DNA from: Eumeta japonica
Taxonomy: Eukaryota > Arthropoda > Insecta > Lepidoptera > Psychidae
Assembly (NCBI GenBank): GCA_005406025.1
Contig: BGZK01000021.1
Location: forward strand, 186,001-250,000
Reading direction: 5' to 3'
Length of the DNA: 64,000 bases
Position numbers and translations under genes: made by a program. Positions 32,994-45,065 of this stretch are shown here, piece by piece; within the stretch, counting starts at the first letter, position 1, and every line of letters begins with the position of its first letter. The notes under the pieces are model-generated. The model saw nothing but the letters and a program-made list of their open reading frames with translations, was not told the origin of the DNA and did no database searches.

Positions 32994-34980
32994 CACGGTT
33001 GCATCCTATTTTTTGACCATTCCTACGCTGGTTATCATGTGAAATAGACGTGAATACTTACCTAATATTCTATTGGTAATATCTGCGTCGGCAGCGAAAT
33101 AGAGGATTCTGGGTTCATCCTATTCTGACACAACGCTCGAATTAGGGTATTTTTCCAGCGTTTTATCCCATATTATAGGCCTACTTTCAATTAGTGTAAT
33201 AAGAAGTTCAGGATCAATATTTCCTGCATTTTATTATTTTTATTCTCAATCATTTTGGTGTGTCCCTTGTATTTATTAATATTATATTGAAAATACTTAC
33301 AAAATTATCAAATTTTGATCAATTATTTTTAAAAATTGAAAAAAACCTTCTGATAAATAGCATCTGTTATTCAATTCCAATATCATATTGTGTTCGGTAA
33401 ATAGATATCAAATTAATTTATCTGTTTCACCTCTATGTATGTATACTATTATTACTAGTTCATATTTCTAATTGAAATGGAGAGAAGTCATATTAAAAGT
33501 GAACATTAAATGTTAAAATTTTGATATATACTTTTACCGAATGCGGCTTATAACTAACCTGCGAAATTATACGCTTTTCAGTATTTTTTTTAAACACGTC
33601 TTTACATGCAAGCCCTGAAGCGAAACCCCTAACTCCATAAAATGTTGGGTGGTCTCTTTTACATAATATTGTGTCATATTGAATTTGCGACCGCGGCCAT
33701 TTCATAGAGTGCCCTGTGCCACAAACTAAATGTTTTTTTTTTTTTATTAATTGATTTCATTTCTATTCTCAGTACCATTTAAAATATTTATGATGAAATA
33801 GAAAAGCAATATGTGGTAATACTGTATTCATGGTATCTAATAAAGTATAACTTTAGGTACTATAAAATTACTAGGTTCTTTACATCGTTGGGAGAGTTGT
33901 CAGATTTGCTTGTATAAGCCAAAACGCATATAAAATACTATAATGTGTCTACTGCTCCGTCCCTACGGCTTGGAATGAAAGCTTACATCTTTTATATCGA
34001 CTAATGACGTTGTGTGTCTTTAAAGGTGCAATAATAAGAGACTATGACATGATTAAAAACCTATAGACATAAAAATCTAAAAATAATTTCCTATATTAAG
34101 TTACAGTTCCCGATTTAAAAGACTTTTGCTTACAACTCGGCTTCTAGGCGGTACATCAACATAAAACATGGTCTAATTTTAAATTACACTTTCCTGCAAA
34201 ATAACTGTAAAAACTGAATTTAATTTTATTTAGTAATTTTCGCATGCTGTGCGAGGAAACAAACATGTAGACAGATAGACAAAAATATAAAAAATATTAT
34301 TTTGGTTTATATCGCACTCATAAGGACCTCCCACTTTAAGTTTTTATTTCACAAATGCCGACATTGCACAGTTACATTTTTATTACATATATACATAGTA
34401 TATATGCTGAATTGCACTCCGTTTACACGTATATAAGATGTACACGTCTTATACACATAAAACCTTATTCAACAAATTTGCTAAATGATCGTAAAATTGG
34501 AATCAAAATCCGACTAACAACTTAGAAAATCTAATCGAATCAAAAACACCGACAACATACTTTTTTTCTACGTAGGAATGTGAAATCAAATACGGGTTAT
34601 AAGATCAACTTGAAAGAGACGCGACCCAAATTTTACTATTTATAAAACAAAGAAACAAAATAACAAACATAAATTACAATAAAACTTTTGGACACAAAAA
34701 TTTGTTTTGTAGGAGTTAGAAGAGATGTAGCGGGGGAAAAGAAAAAATCGATGTTAAAATATGAAACAGGAACCTTCGAAAAATCACTAAATACTATGAA
34801 TTAAAGTCGTTACATGCGTCTGTTGTTCGTGCACTTAATTCTCGTAAATCTGCGGAGAGTTTTTAAAAATTTGCACTATTACTTAGAAATTCTCACTGGG
34901 AAAGTGAATAAATATAATACATGCATATTTTATTTAGAGGAAACAGAGACAATTCGGTATTTTGCAATGAAGTCGTAACA
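32994..34980. other. AT-rich DNA, no gene seen
   Basis: Open frames such as 33493-33705 minus are unsupported. Homopolymer T lies at about 33732-33746. No repeat family was assigned. Confidence 0.4.
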
Positions 34981-35504
34981 AAAAAAATATCGAGAATCGC
35001 AGGACCGCAACTGGCATCGACGAAGGAACTCATACTCTAACCGTCCGGGCGAAGACGCGAACAATAAGCCAGTTATAAAAATATCATAAACCGCTCCAAT
35101 TATCTCAAGATACGATATTACAATTTCATGATTTTTTTTAATATAACAATTACGCTAATTGGACCTCATTATTAAAAAGAAAAAAAAAACAAATAAAACA
35201 GATATTTTCTTACAAAATCGGGCGCCTTTGATGACACGTAACGCGTTAACACCACAAAAGCGGCTACCCACCGCAGCATGTTTACATTCGCGGCGGCAGT
35301 TTCGCCATCGGTACATTCGCGGATGTACTTTTAATTCTAATGATTTTATCATGATCCGGCATTGGCGTTCTTCGCTTTTTCGATTATCATTAATTCTAAT
35401 TCGCGTGATGTTTGTATAATTATAGTGTAGGTTGTGTTGTGATTGAAATGATGTTGTGTCGCCGCCCGGTCGGCTGCACGATTTGATTATACCATATTTG
35501 TGTG
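34981..35504. other. Mixed block with a GC-richer unique core
   Basis: 35215-35330 (ggcgcctttgatgacacgta; cggcggcagtttcgcc) is GC-richer and unique, and may be conserved. Overlapping frames on both strands (35155-35419) start in an A-run and are not convincing. Confidence 0.3.
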
Positions 35505-35590
35505 TTTTTTAGAGTTCCGTACATTGTCAATGGTACCCTTATAAGAGCACTCCAATCTCTGGCTCACAGCCTATTTTGACGATGTCTACT
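35505..35590 (+). repeat. 'ttccgta/ctgtctgt' family fragment
   Basis: tttagagttccgtacattgt with caatggtacccttataagag and caatctctggctcac matches the family start. Confidence 0.5.
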
Positions 35591-35725
35591 GGACTGCATG
35601 TTTCGATCAAAAAAATTTTATATCCTTGTACTATAGAATATAATTTTTTTTCGTCTAAAAACAGGCCGGTTCGCACAATTAGGGTGTCGTACTAATGCTG
35701 CAGTGAGAAGTGGGTAGACTAATTA

Positions 35726-36258
35726 CCTATATATATAAGAATTTAATATTTGTTTGTTAAAAATCGTAAATCTCCTTAAGTTCTTCATAGATTGTTTTGA
35801 AATTTTTGCACAGCATTATATTCGTATACGCGCATGTTTATGGGCCTGTATTAGCATCTGTCCTTGACTTCATTCGTATTAGTACTATTGGAACGAACTG
35901 CTACACCGATTCTAAAATTCTATCATTTATAGAAAACTACACTGCCCGTGAGTTATACAGCCTTATTTTATTTTTACACTGGCGTTTGCGCCGCCCTCGT
36001 CCAAATGATAAGTAGTGAAAGCTAAACTGAATGCAAGGCGGGGAGCAAAATCGATATTCGAAGCCGGGACCAAAATTGTAACCACGGTCAAACTGGAGTA
36101 CGAAACCGGGACTGCAATCAATAGCGTGACCGGAATCGTAATCAGGATCAGTGACGTAATCAGGAAGGCGGTCAGGGATTTAATTTGAGAGCAATATCGA
36201 TCGATGAAAGAAATACGTTCTGTCTACGTGCGGGCGAAGTTGTGGACGGAAAGCTAGT
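35726..36258 (+). mobile_element. Non-autonomous Helitron-like element (tentative)
   Basis: It starts near cctatatatataagaattta and ends with gtgcgggcgaagttgtggac, ggaaag, CTAGT. Insect Helitrons start with TC plus AT-rich sequence and end CTAG with a short GC hairpin just before, inserting between A and T. I also recall this end phrase as a common lepidopteran repeat. The centre (36040-36180) is a decayed low-complexity tract of accgggactg/gaatcgtaatc-type units. No Rep/helicase coding is present. Confidence 0.5.
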
Positions 36259-37180
36259 ATTTCTGTGTTTCTGTATTTTTATTTATAAATCTCATCTTTG
36301 TCGTACTAATTAAAAAAAAATAAAAAATACTGTGTGTGCGATACACACACGATAGAAGTTAAACTTCAGTAAATCGACCAAAGAATGAGATGAATATATA
36401 TAACAAGGGTAAAAATGAAAGTATTTTGATTAATTTTAAAAGATATTTTATATTTTATTTAACATATGTTATTTAATTTTAATTTTATTTTCATTTCTTT
36501 TGCGTCGATATTGACCACACATTTCGGCATTCATATTTGGCATCTTATAAAATTTATTATTTAGCACAACAAGATATAAAAATACTCACAAACACTGTTA
36601 AATAATAACACACCACGCTGACTTCTTGCTAAAAAGCTGTAATACGCAGCCCCATACAGTGTACAGTAGTATTAGCTCACGTACTTTTCACATATACTAG
36701 CACACGTTAAATACTCAAATACGAGCAAGTATTAAATAGTGTGCAATATACATACACACCGACATTTGCTCTCTCGCTCTGGCTCACTAATTACAGGCGA
36801 CTTTGCTTAGAAGACGGGAGTGGGGATGCTACGAAGCATGGCACAAAGAGGAAATAGTATGTATATTTCTGTCTCATTCTTTGCCGGCTTCATCCTACAC
36901 GTTTTTGTATTTATGTATCTTACCTGTCGTTTTTTCCGTTGCATCTGGTTTGAAATCACAACGATTCTATAGAAGTTTCACTTCAAAAAATCGTCCGACG
37001 TTATACAGAAGTATTATTGAATAGGTTTTTAATCTAAGCTAGGTTAGGTTTTTGTCTGTGTCTCCCCATGAGATGTGTTTTGTTATTGACTAGCATGTTC
37101 TAGAAATATAAAATAAGTAGTTCGTTACGTTGATTAATGTTATTTTATATTTTTATAGGAATACAATAACCTAATACTTT
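36259..37180. other. AT-rich DNA, no gene seen
   Basis: A 73-codon plus frame at 36803-37024 has no recognisable features. A two-unit aggttaggtt occurs near 37040. Confidence 0.4.
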
Positions 37181-37184
37181 ACAA

Positions 37185-37425
37185 GTTTGGAGGAGGCCTT
37201 TACCCAATAATGGGGTTCCTAAAAATTATATTAAGTTAATAATTAGGTATAGGTAAATAAATTAAAGAAATAAACTAGATTAGTAGGTATTCTGCTCATG
37301 TTAAATATTAGCTTAAACAAAAATATACAAACATGTAAACTTAGGTCATAAAAAAATTGTAAACTAAAAAGAAAAATGTAAAACTAATTGGTAGGAAATA
37401 AAAGGCTATTTTATTTTATTTAGTT
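37185..37425 (+). mobile_element. LINE 3' end
   Basis: tttggaggaggcctttaccc followed by aataatggggttccta resembles the very end of lepidopteran LINE coding (a W-R-R-P-like C-terminus). It is followed by an AT-rich 3' region and aggaaataaaaggctatttt with a (TTTTA) tail. Confidence 0.5.
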
Positions 37426-37865
37426 ATTTATTTATATTTTTATATACAGACTTAAACCTATTCAGCACAAAGACAGGCATAGACCACAGATCTTCACATG
37501 GTATTCGCACACCTCCATCCGTCGTCTATTAATGGTGTCATGACTGTTTTCGTATGCTTAAAATTTGGCCCTGCACACCACCGATTTGGTCTGCGTAAGG
37601 GTTCCCAGGACGTCCCTTCCGTCATACACATCCGCGCTATATATTTCTCTCGACGGTCGACCTTTATTCGTCTTTTTGAAACGGCCAGACCGCCGTAAAA
37701 TATTTTTTTTTTTGCATGCCAGTCGTCAACTCACCGACTACAACAACTTTCGAGCAAACATCATTTCAGAATAGGGCCTTGTTTATACAACCCGTCGCGT
37801 CGCTTATGAAACATGTCGGCGACCCGAAAGTTTCAAATAAAAGGCACTCACGGCTTCCACTATGC
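37426..37865. other. Unassigned block, no gene called
   Basis: Two overlapping plus frames (37498-37698 and 37565-37774) occupy a GC-richer part but have no signature, signal peptide or family. 37790-37870 (caacccgtcgcgtcgcttat) may be repeat-derived. Confidence 0.3.
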
Positions 37866-37886
37866 GGGCTATCAAATTGATAGCCC
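37866..37886. repeat. Perfect 10-bp-stem palindrome with a 1-base centre
   Basis: gggctatcaa, a central a, ttgatagccc. No adjacent gene or T-run. Confidence 0.85.
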
Positions 37887-38339
37887 TCGTACGAACCATC
37901 AACTATGTAATCCAAATATGAGATATATATAATAATCATATAAATATAATAGGTCTGAAGGCGGGGTAAGTAAACGCCTATTCATGTTTAATTATTTTTA
38001 ATAGTTCCCGGATAATCTGTGCCTCATGATCTCTTAATTCTATTGAATTCTAAATTATTGCTTAGAACTTTAAGAGCACATTTTGGAATGATCGTCTTTA
38101 TCAAAATTTACTTTAGGAGTACTGAGCCGAAAATTGTATTTATAATATTTTATTGCCGTGCTATCTGTTACTTAAGAGTTAATTTCAATTTAAAAAATGT
38201 AGATAACAATTGCACTAATATTAAGGGAAACTTAAGTCTGTGCTTAATTATTTCATATACGAGTTATAAACTTGAGAACTCATTTAATATACATGATTCT
38301 TACAAATTCTTTACTTTTTATACCGTCTGATCTTTGGTA
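37887..38339. other. AT-rich DNA, no gene seen
   Basis: A 103-codon plus frame (38019-38330) is AT-driven and shows no domain. Confidence 0.4.
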
Positions 38340-38705
38340 ATAGCTTTGTCCAATGCAATATCAAGTTCAATACCGGTTCGGGATCGGATTTGTGTTAGTG
38401 TCGATTACGATCATGGTTCCCGCCACTGATTCTCGCGATTCCGAAATCGGCCTCGATTTGAGTAGATTCGGATTCAGGTCCCGCTCTCAACACTACTCCC
38501 ACTGTTAAGTCTAATTTCGGTAGGCACCGTCTCCCACTTCCGTTTCTAATCACGCTATCAATTTTAATTTGGTTTTGGATTTAAAGTCGATTTGTTCCCG
38601 TATTCGATTTCAGTCATTCTCGGTCTCGAATCGCGATTCTGTTCCCATTTCGCTCACCGTTTAGATTTCGGTACCGACGACGATTCCAGTTTGGATGAAA
38701 CCTGG
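38340..38705. repeat. Decayed low-complexity array, GATTTCGGTTCC-like
   Basis: About 360 bp of short TTCGGATT/GATTCCGGTC-like variants without a fixed period. It resembles, in reverse complement, the centre of the Helitron-like element at 36040-36180, and a similar tract occurs at 56640-56880. Confidence 0.6.
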
Positions 38706-39538
38706 GAAAATGCTAGTGTAAAAATAAAATGTAGACTATATGACAGCTATCCATAAGTAAGACTGAAGTTAATTAATTTATACATTATGAATTATAAAAT
38801 ATTTAAAGACACACAACAAAAATAAAAACTCGTCTACCATCTTAATAACATCCTATATATTATAGTTACTCTTATGCAATAATGAAGTAATTATTATAAA
38901 AACAGTATTTTAGTAAAACACAATAAAATCAAGGAAAATTATTTGTAAAAATCTTCTCTAACTATAATAATTTATATACCAAATAAATTTATTTACATTT
39001 ATATGTCTAAAAAGTCTTCAATATTTTTTTATTTAAGTATTTTCAGTCAAACTATTAAATACCGTACATGATTCAAGAGATCAATACATAGACATACGTA
39101 CGGATTAACACAACTTTTTGGTTACATACCGATTGGAATAAAACAATAAATACATCAGTGCAGACTACATTCAAATCAATTTGGCTGTTTCTTAGATTAG
39201 CGTACACAAACGCAAAGACAAAGAGACGAACAGACAAAAATCCGAAATTTTTTTAAGCGATTACGGTTTGCTATAATCGAATTATAGATTGCATCTGAAA
39301 TAGAACTATTAAAGACAGTCAGTTTCTAAGTGGTCATAAATTTAAGTGTCACCTACGTATATGATATTATCTATATTACAGCATATATTGATATCACTAC
39401 TTAGAAAAAACTACTAATAAACATAATAAAAAGTCAATAAAATATTATAGAAAAACATAATAGATGTCGTTTTATAAATAGTTATAGTTCGATAACAATG
39501 AAGGAATTTCTTCTACGCTTACCCAGGCGGAGCCGCAG
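38706..39538. other. AT-rich DNA, no gene seen
   Basis: No frames or repeats of note. Confidence 0.4.
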
Positions 39539-39613
39539 GCACATTAATAAATGAATTACTAAGGCTCATTAATAAATGAATAACTAAGGCTCATTAATAA
39601 ATGTGTTATTAAG
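39539..39613. repeat. Three tandem 25-bp units
   Basis: gctcattaataaatgaatta followed by ctaag occurs three times in register with a few changes, the third being the most diverged. Confidence 0.9.
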
Positions 39614-39869
39614 GTTTAACAAATAAACTTTACAAAAGTATTGTCCACTTTTGTTTTGAATATTTCAGATTTAACCACCAAATTGGAATTCAAATTCTAA
39701 AGGCGGAAATCTCGTTAACGGACCAAAGTCTATTATGAATTCTTTCGTCCATACAACGATTTCACTTACTCTCAGCTCGTGCCTAAAAAAGTTTAACTTC
39801 AAATATAAAAGAACCAAACTGGCAGTCTCTTCCTTACAAAGCGTTATTATCACACGTTAATAGGATGGC

Positions 39870-40400
39870 TTTGGTAACTGAATTTTTTTTCCGGTGGCGG
39901 CTTCCAGGTTTCAGATCTCGTTTCTCAAAGTGAAACGTCCCCGAACTCCCATAACCTCCCCGCCGCGGGGAACGCACCCCGTTCTCTGTTTACGCATAAA
40001 AATTTTTCGCGACGCGTGCCTCTTTTACGAAACGCGACCGCCCCTAATGCGGCCGGGTCTGAATTAACTTCCTACTCGACAAGAAGATTGATGACGCGAG
40101 CTGAAACGAACAAATTCACTGTTTTTAGAAACACGCGGCGCCGACCGCGCGCGGCGAGGAAACGGGGCGAGGGGGGTCGGCGAAACTTGTAATGGCGCGG
40201 AAAACGAACTCGAAAGAATGAAAACGCGCCGAAATTGTTTGCTTTTGAAGTTCCCTCTTTTTTCATTTTGCTTCTGCGCCGTTCCACTGAACCAGCGAGA
40301 CCACGGCTCGTGTCCGCCCCGTGTGAAAGGAGTGGGTTAGAGCGGTTGAACCGGTTCGAGTTGAAGCTTATTTCCTTTTGATTATGTCCGTCCGGAGATT
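39870..40400. promoter_or_regulatory. CpG-rich unique block, candidate conserved or promoter DNA
   Basis: The densest GC stretch of the window (ccccgccgcggggaacgcac; acgcggcgccgaccgcgcgc; gcgccgttccactgaacc). The 71-codon minus frame at 40072-40287 is arginine-rich only because of this composition. No splice or start context supports a gene. Confidence 0.3.
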
Positions 40401-40779
40401 AGGTGTGTTTGTGAGCGTCTGTTCGAGTGCGCCTGCGTACACGTGTAAGGATTCAACTCTATCCCTACAAAAAACTAAGATATTCTACTTGCCGTTCCAA
40501 ATCGTGAACTGAAAATTATATCACGGCAAAAATTAAAACGGTTCGAGACGTTTTATGTTGTTTTTGATGAGAAAACGTTTTTGCAAATTTCGTGTTTTAA
40601 ATAATACTGTCAAATTTAAATCGTTAATTACTACGAGACTAATTATGCGATACCAACGGTTGAGGTCACAATGGATAGAGCACATCTATACATGTTTATC
40701 GTTTGGCATGTGTTTTGCCCGTGAGGTCATCGGGTTATTGCAAGGATCTACACACATGATTGTTGTGAGTTGTCGTTGT

Positions 40780-41125
40780 GTAAAATTACAATTTGGTGTA
40801 CTGTGAGGACTCGTTTTGCTAATACTTTGATTCAAAAGTCATAGTAGAGAGCTAAAGAAGGACACGAAGTGAAATAATAAAATTGCTCGTCTAAAGATTG
40901 CAATGATCGGTATTGAATTGAAAATTGCTAAAAAATATCAAGACGTCTTACATGACTCGTAAATGTGCACAAAATTATAGAAAACGCTAATCATGGGAAA
41001 GCTCGCTTCAAAAAGAATTTAAAAAACTTTGAAACTCCAGCGCCGAGCAAATGTCAGAGCTATTGTTATGATTTTATCGCGACGTTTTCACAGAAAATGT
41101 ATGGCGTGGACCTTGACTACGTCTT
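40780..41125 (+). pseudogene. Decayed homologue of the left-edge ORF
   Basis: Reads HKIIENANHGKARFKKNLKN, then, after a frame change, YCYDFIATFSQKMYGVDLDYV. This matches GRIIEHAKSEENSHKKEFKQ and YCYDFIPKYSRKIYGSDLDR in the minus-strand ORF at 1-228. The DNA match extends about 160 bp further upstream of the ATG (gaggactcgttttgctaata against gagaacgcgtttagttaaga). The ATG is not kept in this copy, and a stop follows soon after the last shared residues. Confidence 0.65.
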
Positions 41126-42340
41126 TGTATTTTTTTAACTTCCCGCTTTGAAAATTGAATAATTTTCATAAAATTAATTGGGTCCGATTTTTCGAAAATC
41201 GAATTTTCACCAATCTTGGCGTTTTAGGGTCTAAGAATATATTTCGACCATTTTCTGAATGATGTGTGTGTGCGTGCGTGTGTAAGCTTTTCATAACTTT
41301 TGAACAGATCAATTCGCTCAACTTAGACATTGCTTCGCCCGGTAAATGTTGAGAAATCTTACAAATGTAACTTACAAACAAAAATATTATTCGGAAATAA
41401 CTTTTCGACTACGTTACCAAACGAAATCAAATTTAGTAGCTCTTTTCCCCAAATAGTCGTATCGTACGGATGATGGTTGGAAAAAAAAAAATTCAATAAT
41501 ATTGTCGTACAATATTTTGTAAACTGCTCTGCTGATAAATTTCAAAATCTATCCAGTTGTTGCCTTTGAAAAATAACGTCAATCGTTGATGATTGCGTCA
41601 AACTCGGTTGATTTGTCCAAGAAATATTGTTAGAGAATAAAATTTCAAAGTATTTTTTTTAGAATCTCTTTAAACTACTCTATCAATTAGTTGCAAAATT
41701 GAACAAATTATTCCTTTTAAAAAATAACGTCGATTTATGGAAAAATCATCAAAATCGGTTTATTCTCTCGGAAGGTATCATTAACGGAAAATTAAAAAAA
41801 AATAAAGATATTTTTTTAACTAGTTTGGAAGAATTTAATGGATCGATGTTGACACACTTGATCCTCTTTTTTTGCTATGAAAATTACAACAAATACTTCA
41901 TCATTACCACAAATGCAATCAGATAAAATCGAATATCGCGCATATATGAAATATTTAAAAAATAGTGTTTTTGCTATAAAAATAGAAAAATTTCCATAAT
42001 TAGAAAGATTATTGCCTTTAGTACTAAAGGCAATAATCTTTCAATTATTTACCAAAATAGAGTTTTCAATAAATCATGACGAATTTAAAAGCCCAGGAAT
42101 CTATTTTGACAATTTTCGATTTTTGGAGTGATGTTTGTATGTGTGCGTGCGTGTTGGTGTATATGCGTGTGTGTATTGAAAAAAAAATTCTTTCTAGAGA
42201 CATTGTTAACGAAAAATTCAAAAAAAGGATTTTTCAATATAATATGTGAAATCCTTGATGGATTAATATTTAGTACTCAGTCATCTCCTGAAAAAAAAAA
42301 TCTATCTTATGAGCGTAATTAACTCAAAAATTTATTGCTA
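41126..42340 (+). repeat. Dispersed 'tgtgtg ... aacgtcgat' repeat, copies 1 and 2
   Basis: Two features recur here and at 59580-60230. One is a TG/CG microsatellite followed by 'cataacttttgaacag' (41258-41310; a related TG part at 42131-42175). The other is a module 'aaaaataacgtcgat ... atcaaaatcggttgattc ... tatcattaacg' (41568-41640 and 41722-41790). The doubling within this interval suggests two overlapping or nested copies. Open frames at 41699-41926 and 42128-42322 lie inside it and are not genes. Confidence 0.55.
42003..42042. repeat. Perfect 40-bp palindrome without a spacer
   Basis: The left half is gaaagattattgcctttagt and the right half is its exact reverse complement, centred on AGTACT. 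Beyond it, the flanks continue as an imperfect dyad (taatt on both sides, offset by one base). Confidence 0.97.
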
Positions 42341-44620
42341 CTTTATTTTTGAACGCTTTGGGTTCAAAATCAGTCAGAAAATAATCATTCTGGACGATGT
42401 TTCAGCGATGAGCGACGGCCTGCAGGGTCAATCATTTCTTTTAATATTTTTGTAGGTGTTATCGTGCTAATATAAAAAAATAAATTGATTTTGAAATTTT
42501 TTATGTAGTATCTATTTATTGCGAGAAGAAGAACAACCGATAAGAGAACTTCAGGACAATTTCTTTAATTTTTTTTTGGTTCTTGAGATAGTCTATGTAT
42601 CAGATCGGTGTCCAAGCGTTATTATTTTAAATATTTACTAATAAATCAAAAAAACTTCTTTCATGAGCTAGGATTTGATACAATTTGTTCAAATGTGTAA
42701 AGTAAATAAATGTTTTACCATATACAAATATTTTATTAAATTTAATTTCTCACTTTACGTGTATGAACCCATTTCTATAGACACGTCAGTGAGAAAAAAA
42801 AAGGCATGCAAAAATTGTGCCATGTGATGATCTGCGAGTTAAGAGTAAACACTTTACTGAGAAATAATAGGTGTGAGATGCCAAATTAATAAAAACATAC
42901 TACATATTAATAAAAGTTTTCGAATAAATTGTCAGTGATCAATGCATAGTTAATGTATTATAATTTAACTAACGTTTAACTAGGAGACAGATCAATTTAA
43001 ATATCATAAAACATTTTTCAGTAGCATGAAGACAAAATAGTTGAAAAGGGAGATTATAAGGGAGCCTTGGATATACCTCCGTTAGAAAATTATTCTCTTG
43101 TTAGTGTTAGAAGGTAATGTGAAAATAAACGAATCGTCTACTTACCAAGCGAGCGTTATTTCGCGTCCCCAGAGGTTTCAAATTTCGATGGAGGCGCCGA
43201 AATTTGCATATTGTACGAAAGAGAAAGGCACACTTATATAAAAATGGCTAACGCGATTTAATGATTTTTTTTAAAATGTTTTGAAAAATTGCCTAAGGTA
43301 GCCGCCACTTTCAACAATAATAATTGCTGTAGACGACAAAAAAAAATAAGATAGTTTTTTTACGTAGCAGACGTTATAATTTTTTTCTCAAATCCGTGAA
43401 CAGTGCAGCGGCAACGTGCAAACAAATAATTATGCAATTTGAAAGAAATTTCGGATGCAAAGTAAATTTTATAACTGCAAAAAAAGAAGTATATATATAT
43501 AATCTTATTTCTTGAACTCTACAAGAGAGCGTGACGTAATATAATGTAACTAGAGATAAATTGGGAGATAGATAAATATTAAGAAAATAATTGTTTCGTG
43601 TATGAAGAAAAATAGTTGAAAACGAGTTTAAAAGGGAATAATAATAGTAAGCCTTTTAATCCATATAAAAATAAAATACAAACTTTAAAAAAAAAATTAT
43701 CACTATGGAGCCCTTTTTGGGTGAAGGCCTCCTCCTCAATGATATCAAAAAAGCCTTTCGATTTTAAAGGGAATACAAGACTGGAATTTGATATGGCTAC
43801 ATTAAACATTTGTCGTACTGTAAGCGGGCGAAGTTAAAATGCAAATAAAACAATACTCAATTTTCCAAACAGGTATCAATATCAGCGACCCCATAGACGA
43901 CGTTTTTGACGACCAAATGAGTGACTTTATAAGAGACTTATTTCTCCTTCTAATGCGGTATCCTAAAATTTTGCACATTTAGAATAATACTTAAAATCTA
44001 CTGCGCATACATATCGAATAAACATAAACCAATTCATAGAGATCCTAAGTCATCCAAAAGAATTGAAAACCACAACTTAAAACAATCGGAAAATACACCA
44101 AACAAGTGCGATAAGATTCGCATCCTGAGGTTCCGGTACAAATTTAATTACACACGTAGATCTTGCATTCTTCGAAGGTCGCGAGAGTTTTTGTCTATTT
44201 TTGAAACTTACACTATTGGTACAGCAAATTACGAAACTTTTGCTTTTCTTTTAAATTTTTGGAATAATTTCAAAAATGTCCGAAAATCCGATTATCCGAA
44301 TGAAATCTTTTTTTTCATCGTGAGTATTAAAAAATATTATTTCACGCAACGGATTACATCGGGGCCCATACTCCAGCTGCAAACATACATTTGTAATAAA
44401 CAAAAGATCTCACGTGATATAAACATATTAACAATTTTCGGAATTTTGTTTTTTTTTGTGCTGCATTTTCTACCTTGCTTCTTGACAATTTCCTGAATTT
44501 ACATCAATCGGAAGTATTTTATAGGTTTTCATTTACTTTCGAATGTTAAAATATAAGGCATAAATAGACAGCCGTATTTTTTTTTGTGCCGTTCACTTAA
44601 TTGTTTAAAAGTCCTATGTA
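42341..44620. other. AT-rich DNA, no gene seen
   Basis: 42968-43045 and 43545-43625 look like a diverged duplication (both carry taactag.agac and gaagaaaaatagttgaaaa-like parts). Frames at 43579-43837 on both strands and at 44191-44496 are unsupported. Confidence 0.4.
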
Positions 44621-44624
44621 TTTG

Positions 44625-44712
44625 ACCTTGACAAACAGACAGACAGGCAAATAAACAAACGAAGTGATCCTGTAAGGGTTCCTCTTTTCCTTTTGAAGTA
44701 CGGAACGCTAAA
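44625..44712 (-). repeat. 'ttccgta/ctgtctgt' family fragment, reverse orientation
   Basis: acaaacagacagacaggc and aaggaaaagagg-type complement flank agtacggaacgct. The overlapping hydrophobic minus frames (44529-44926) are built on this repeat. Confidence 0.55.
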
Positions 44713-44869
44713 ACGCACGCACGAGAAAAGATGACAGATATAACGATAAAAAATATGTAATGCAATAACATAAAAGATAGCGAACAACAATAAAAAAATA
44801 GACCCCAAACAGAAAGCGAAATAGCTTCAAACGGGAACATAGTGGCGCATAGGCGGTCGTATAACTAAA

Positions 44870-45065
44870 GTGTCGCTTAAAACTTTCACGTCCGTAACAA
44901 AGGGCGCAGTCCCTCCTATAATTCAATTTTTAACACGGGAGCAAGTTGTCCCGAGTTGGCGAGATTTGGCCCGACAAAAATATAATTTGCCCCCTGGGCG
45001 CCGGGGGAAATTGTCCCCCTGCCGGAGGTACCGGGAAAGTTGCCTCGCATCATTCTTAACTTTCT
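44870..45065. other. GC-rich unique block
   Basis: cccctgggcgccgggggaaa and tgtccccctgccggaggt stand out, and the whole is covered by a 72-codon plus frame without features. Possible conserved non-coding element. Confidence 0.25.

Noticed and set aside
39539..39613. CRISPR array
   Set aside because: Units are directly adjacent with no spacers, and the window is eukaryotic.
44529..44926. Hydrophobic minus-strand frames resembling a membrane protein
   Set aside because: They overlap each other in different frames, include the dispersed repeat, and their hydrophobicity is due to T-rich codons.
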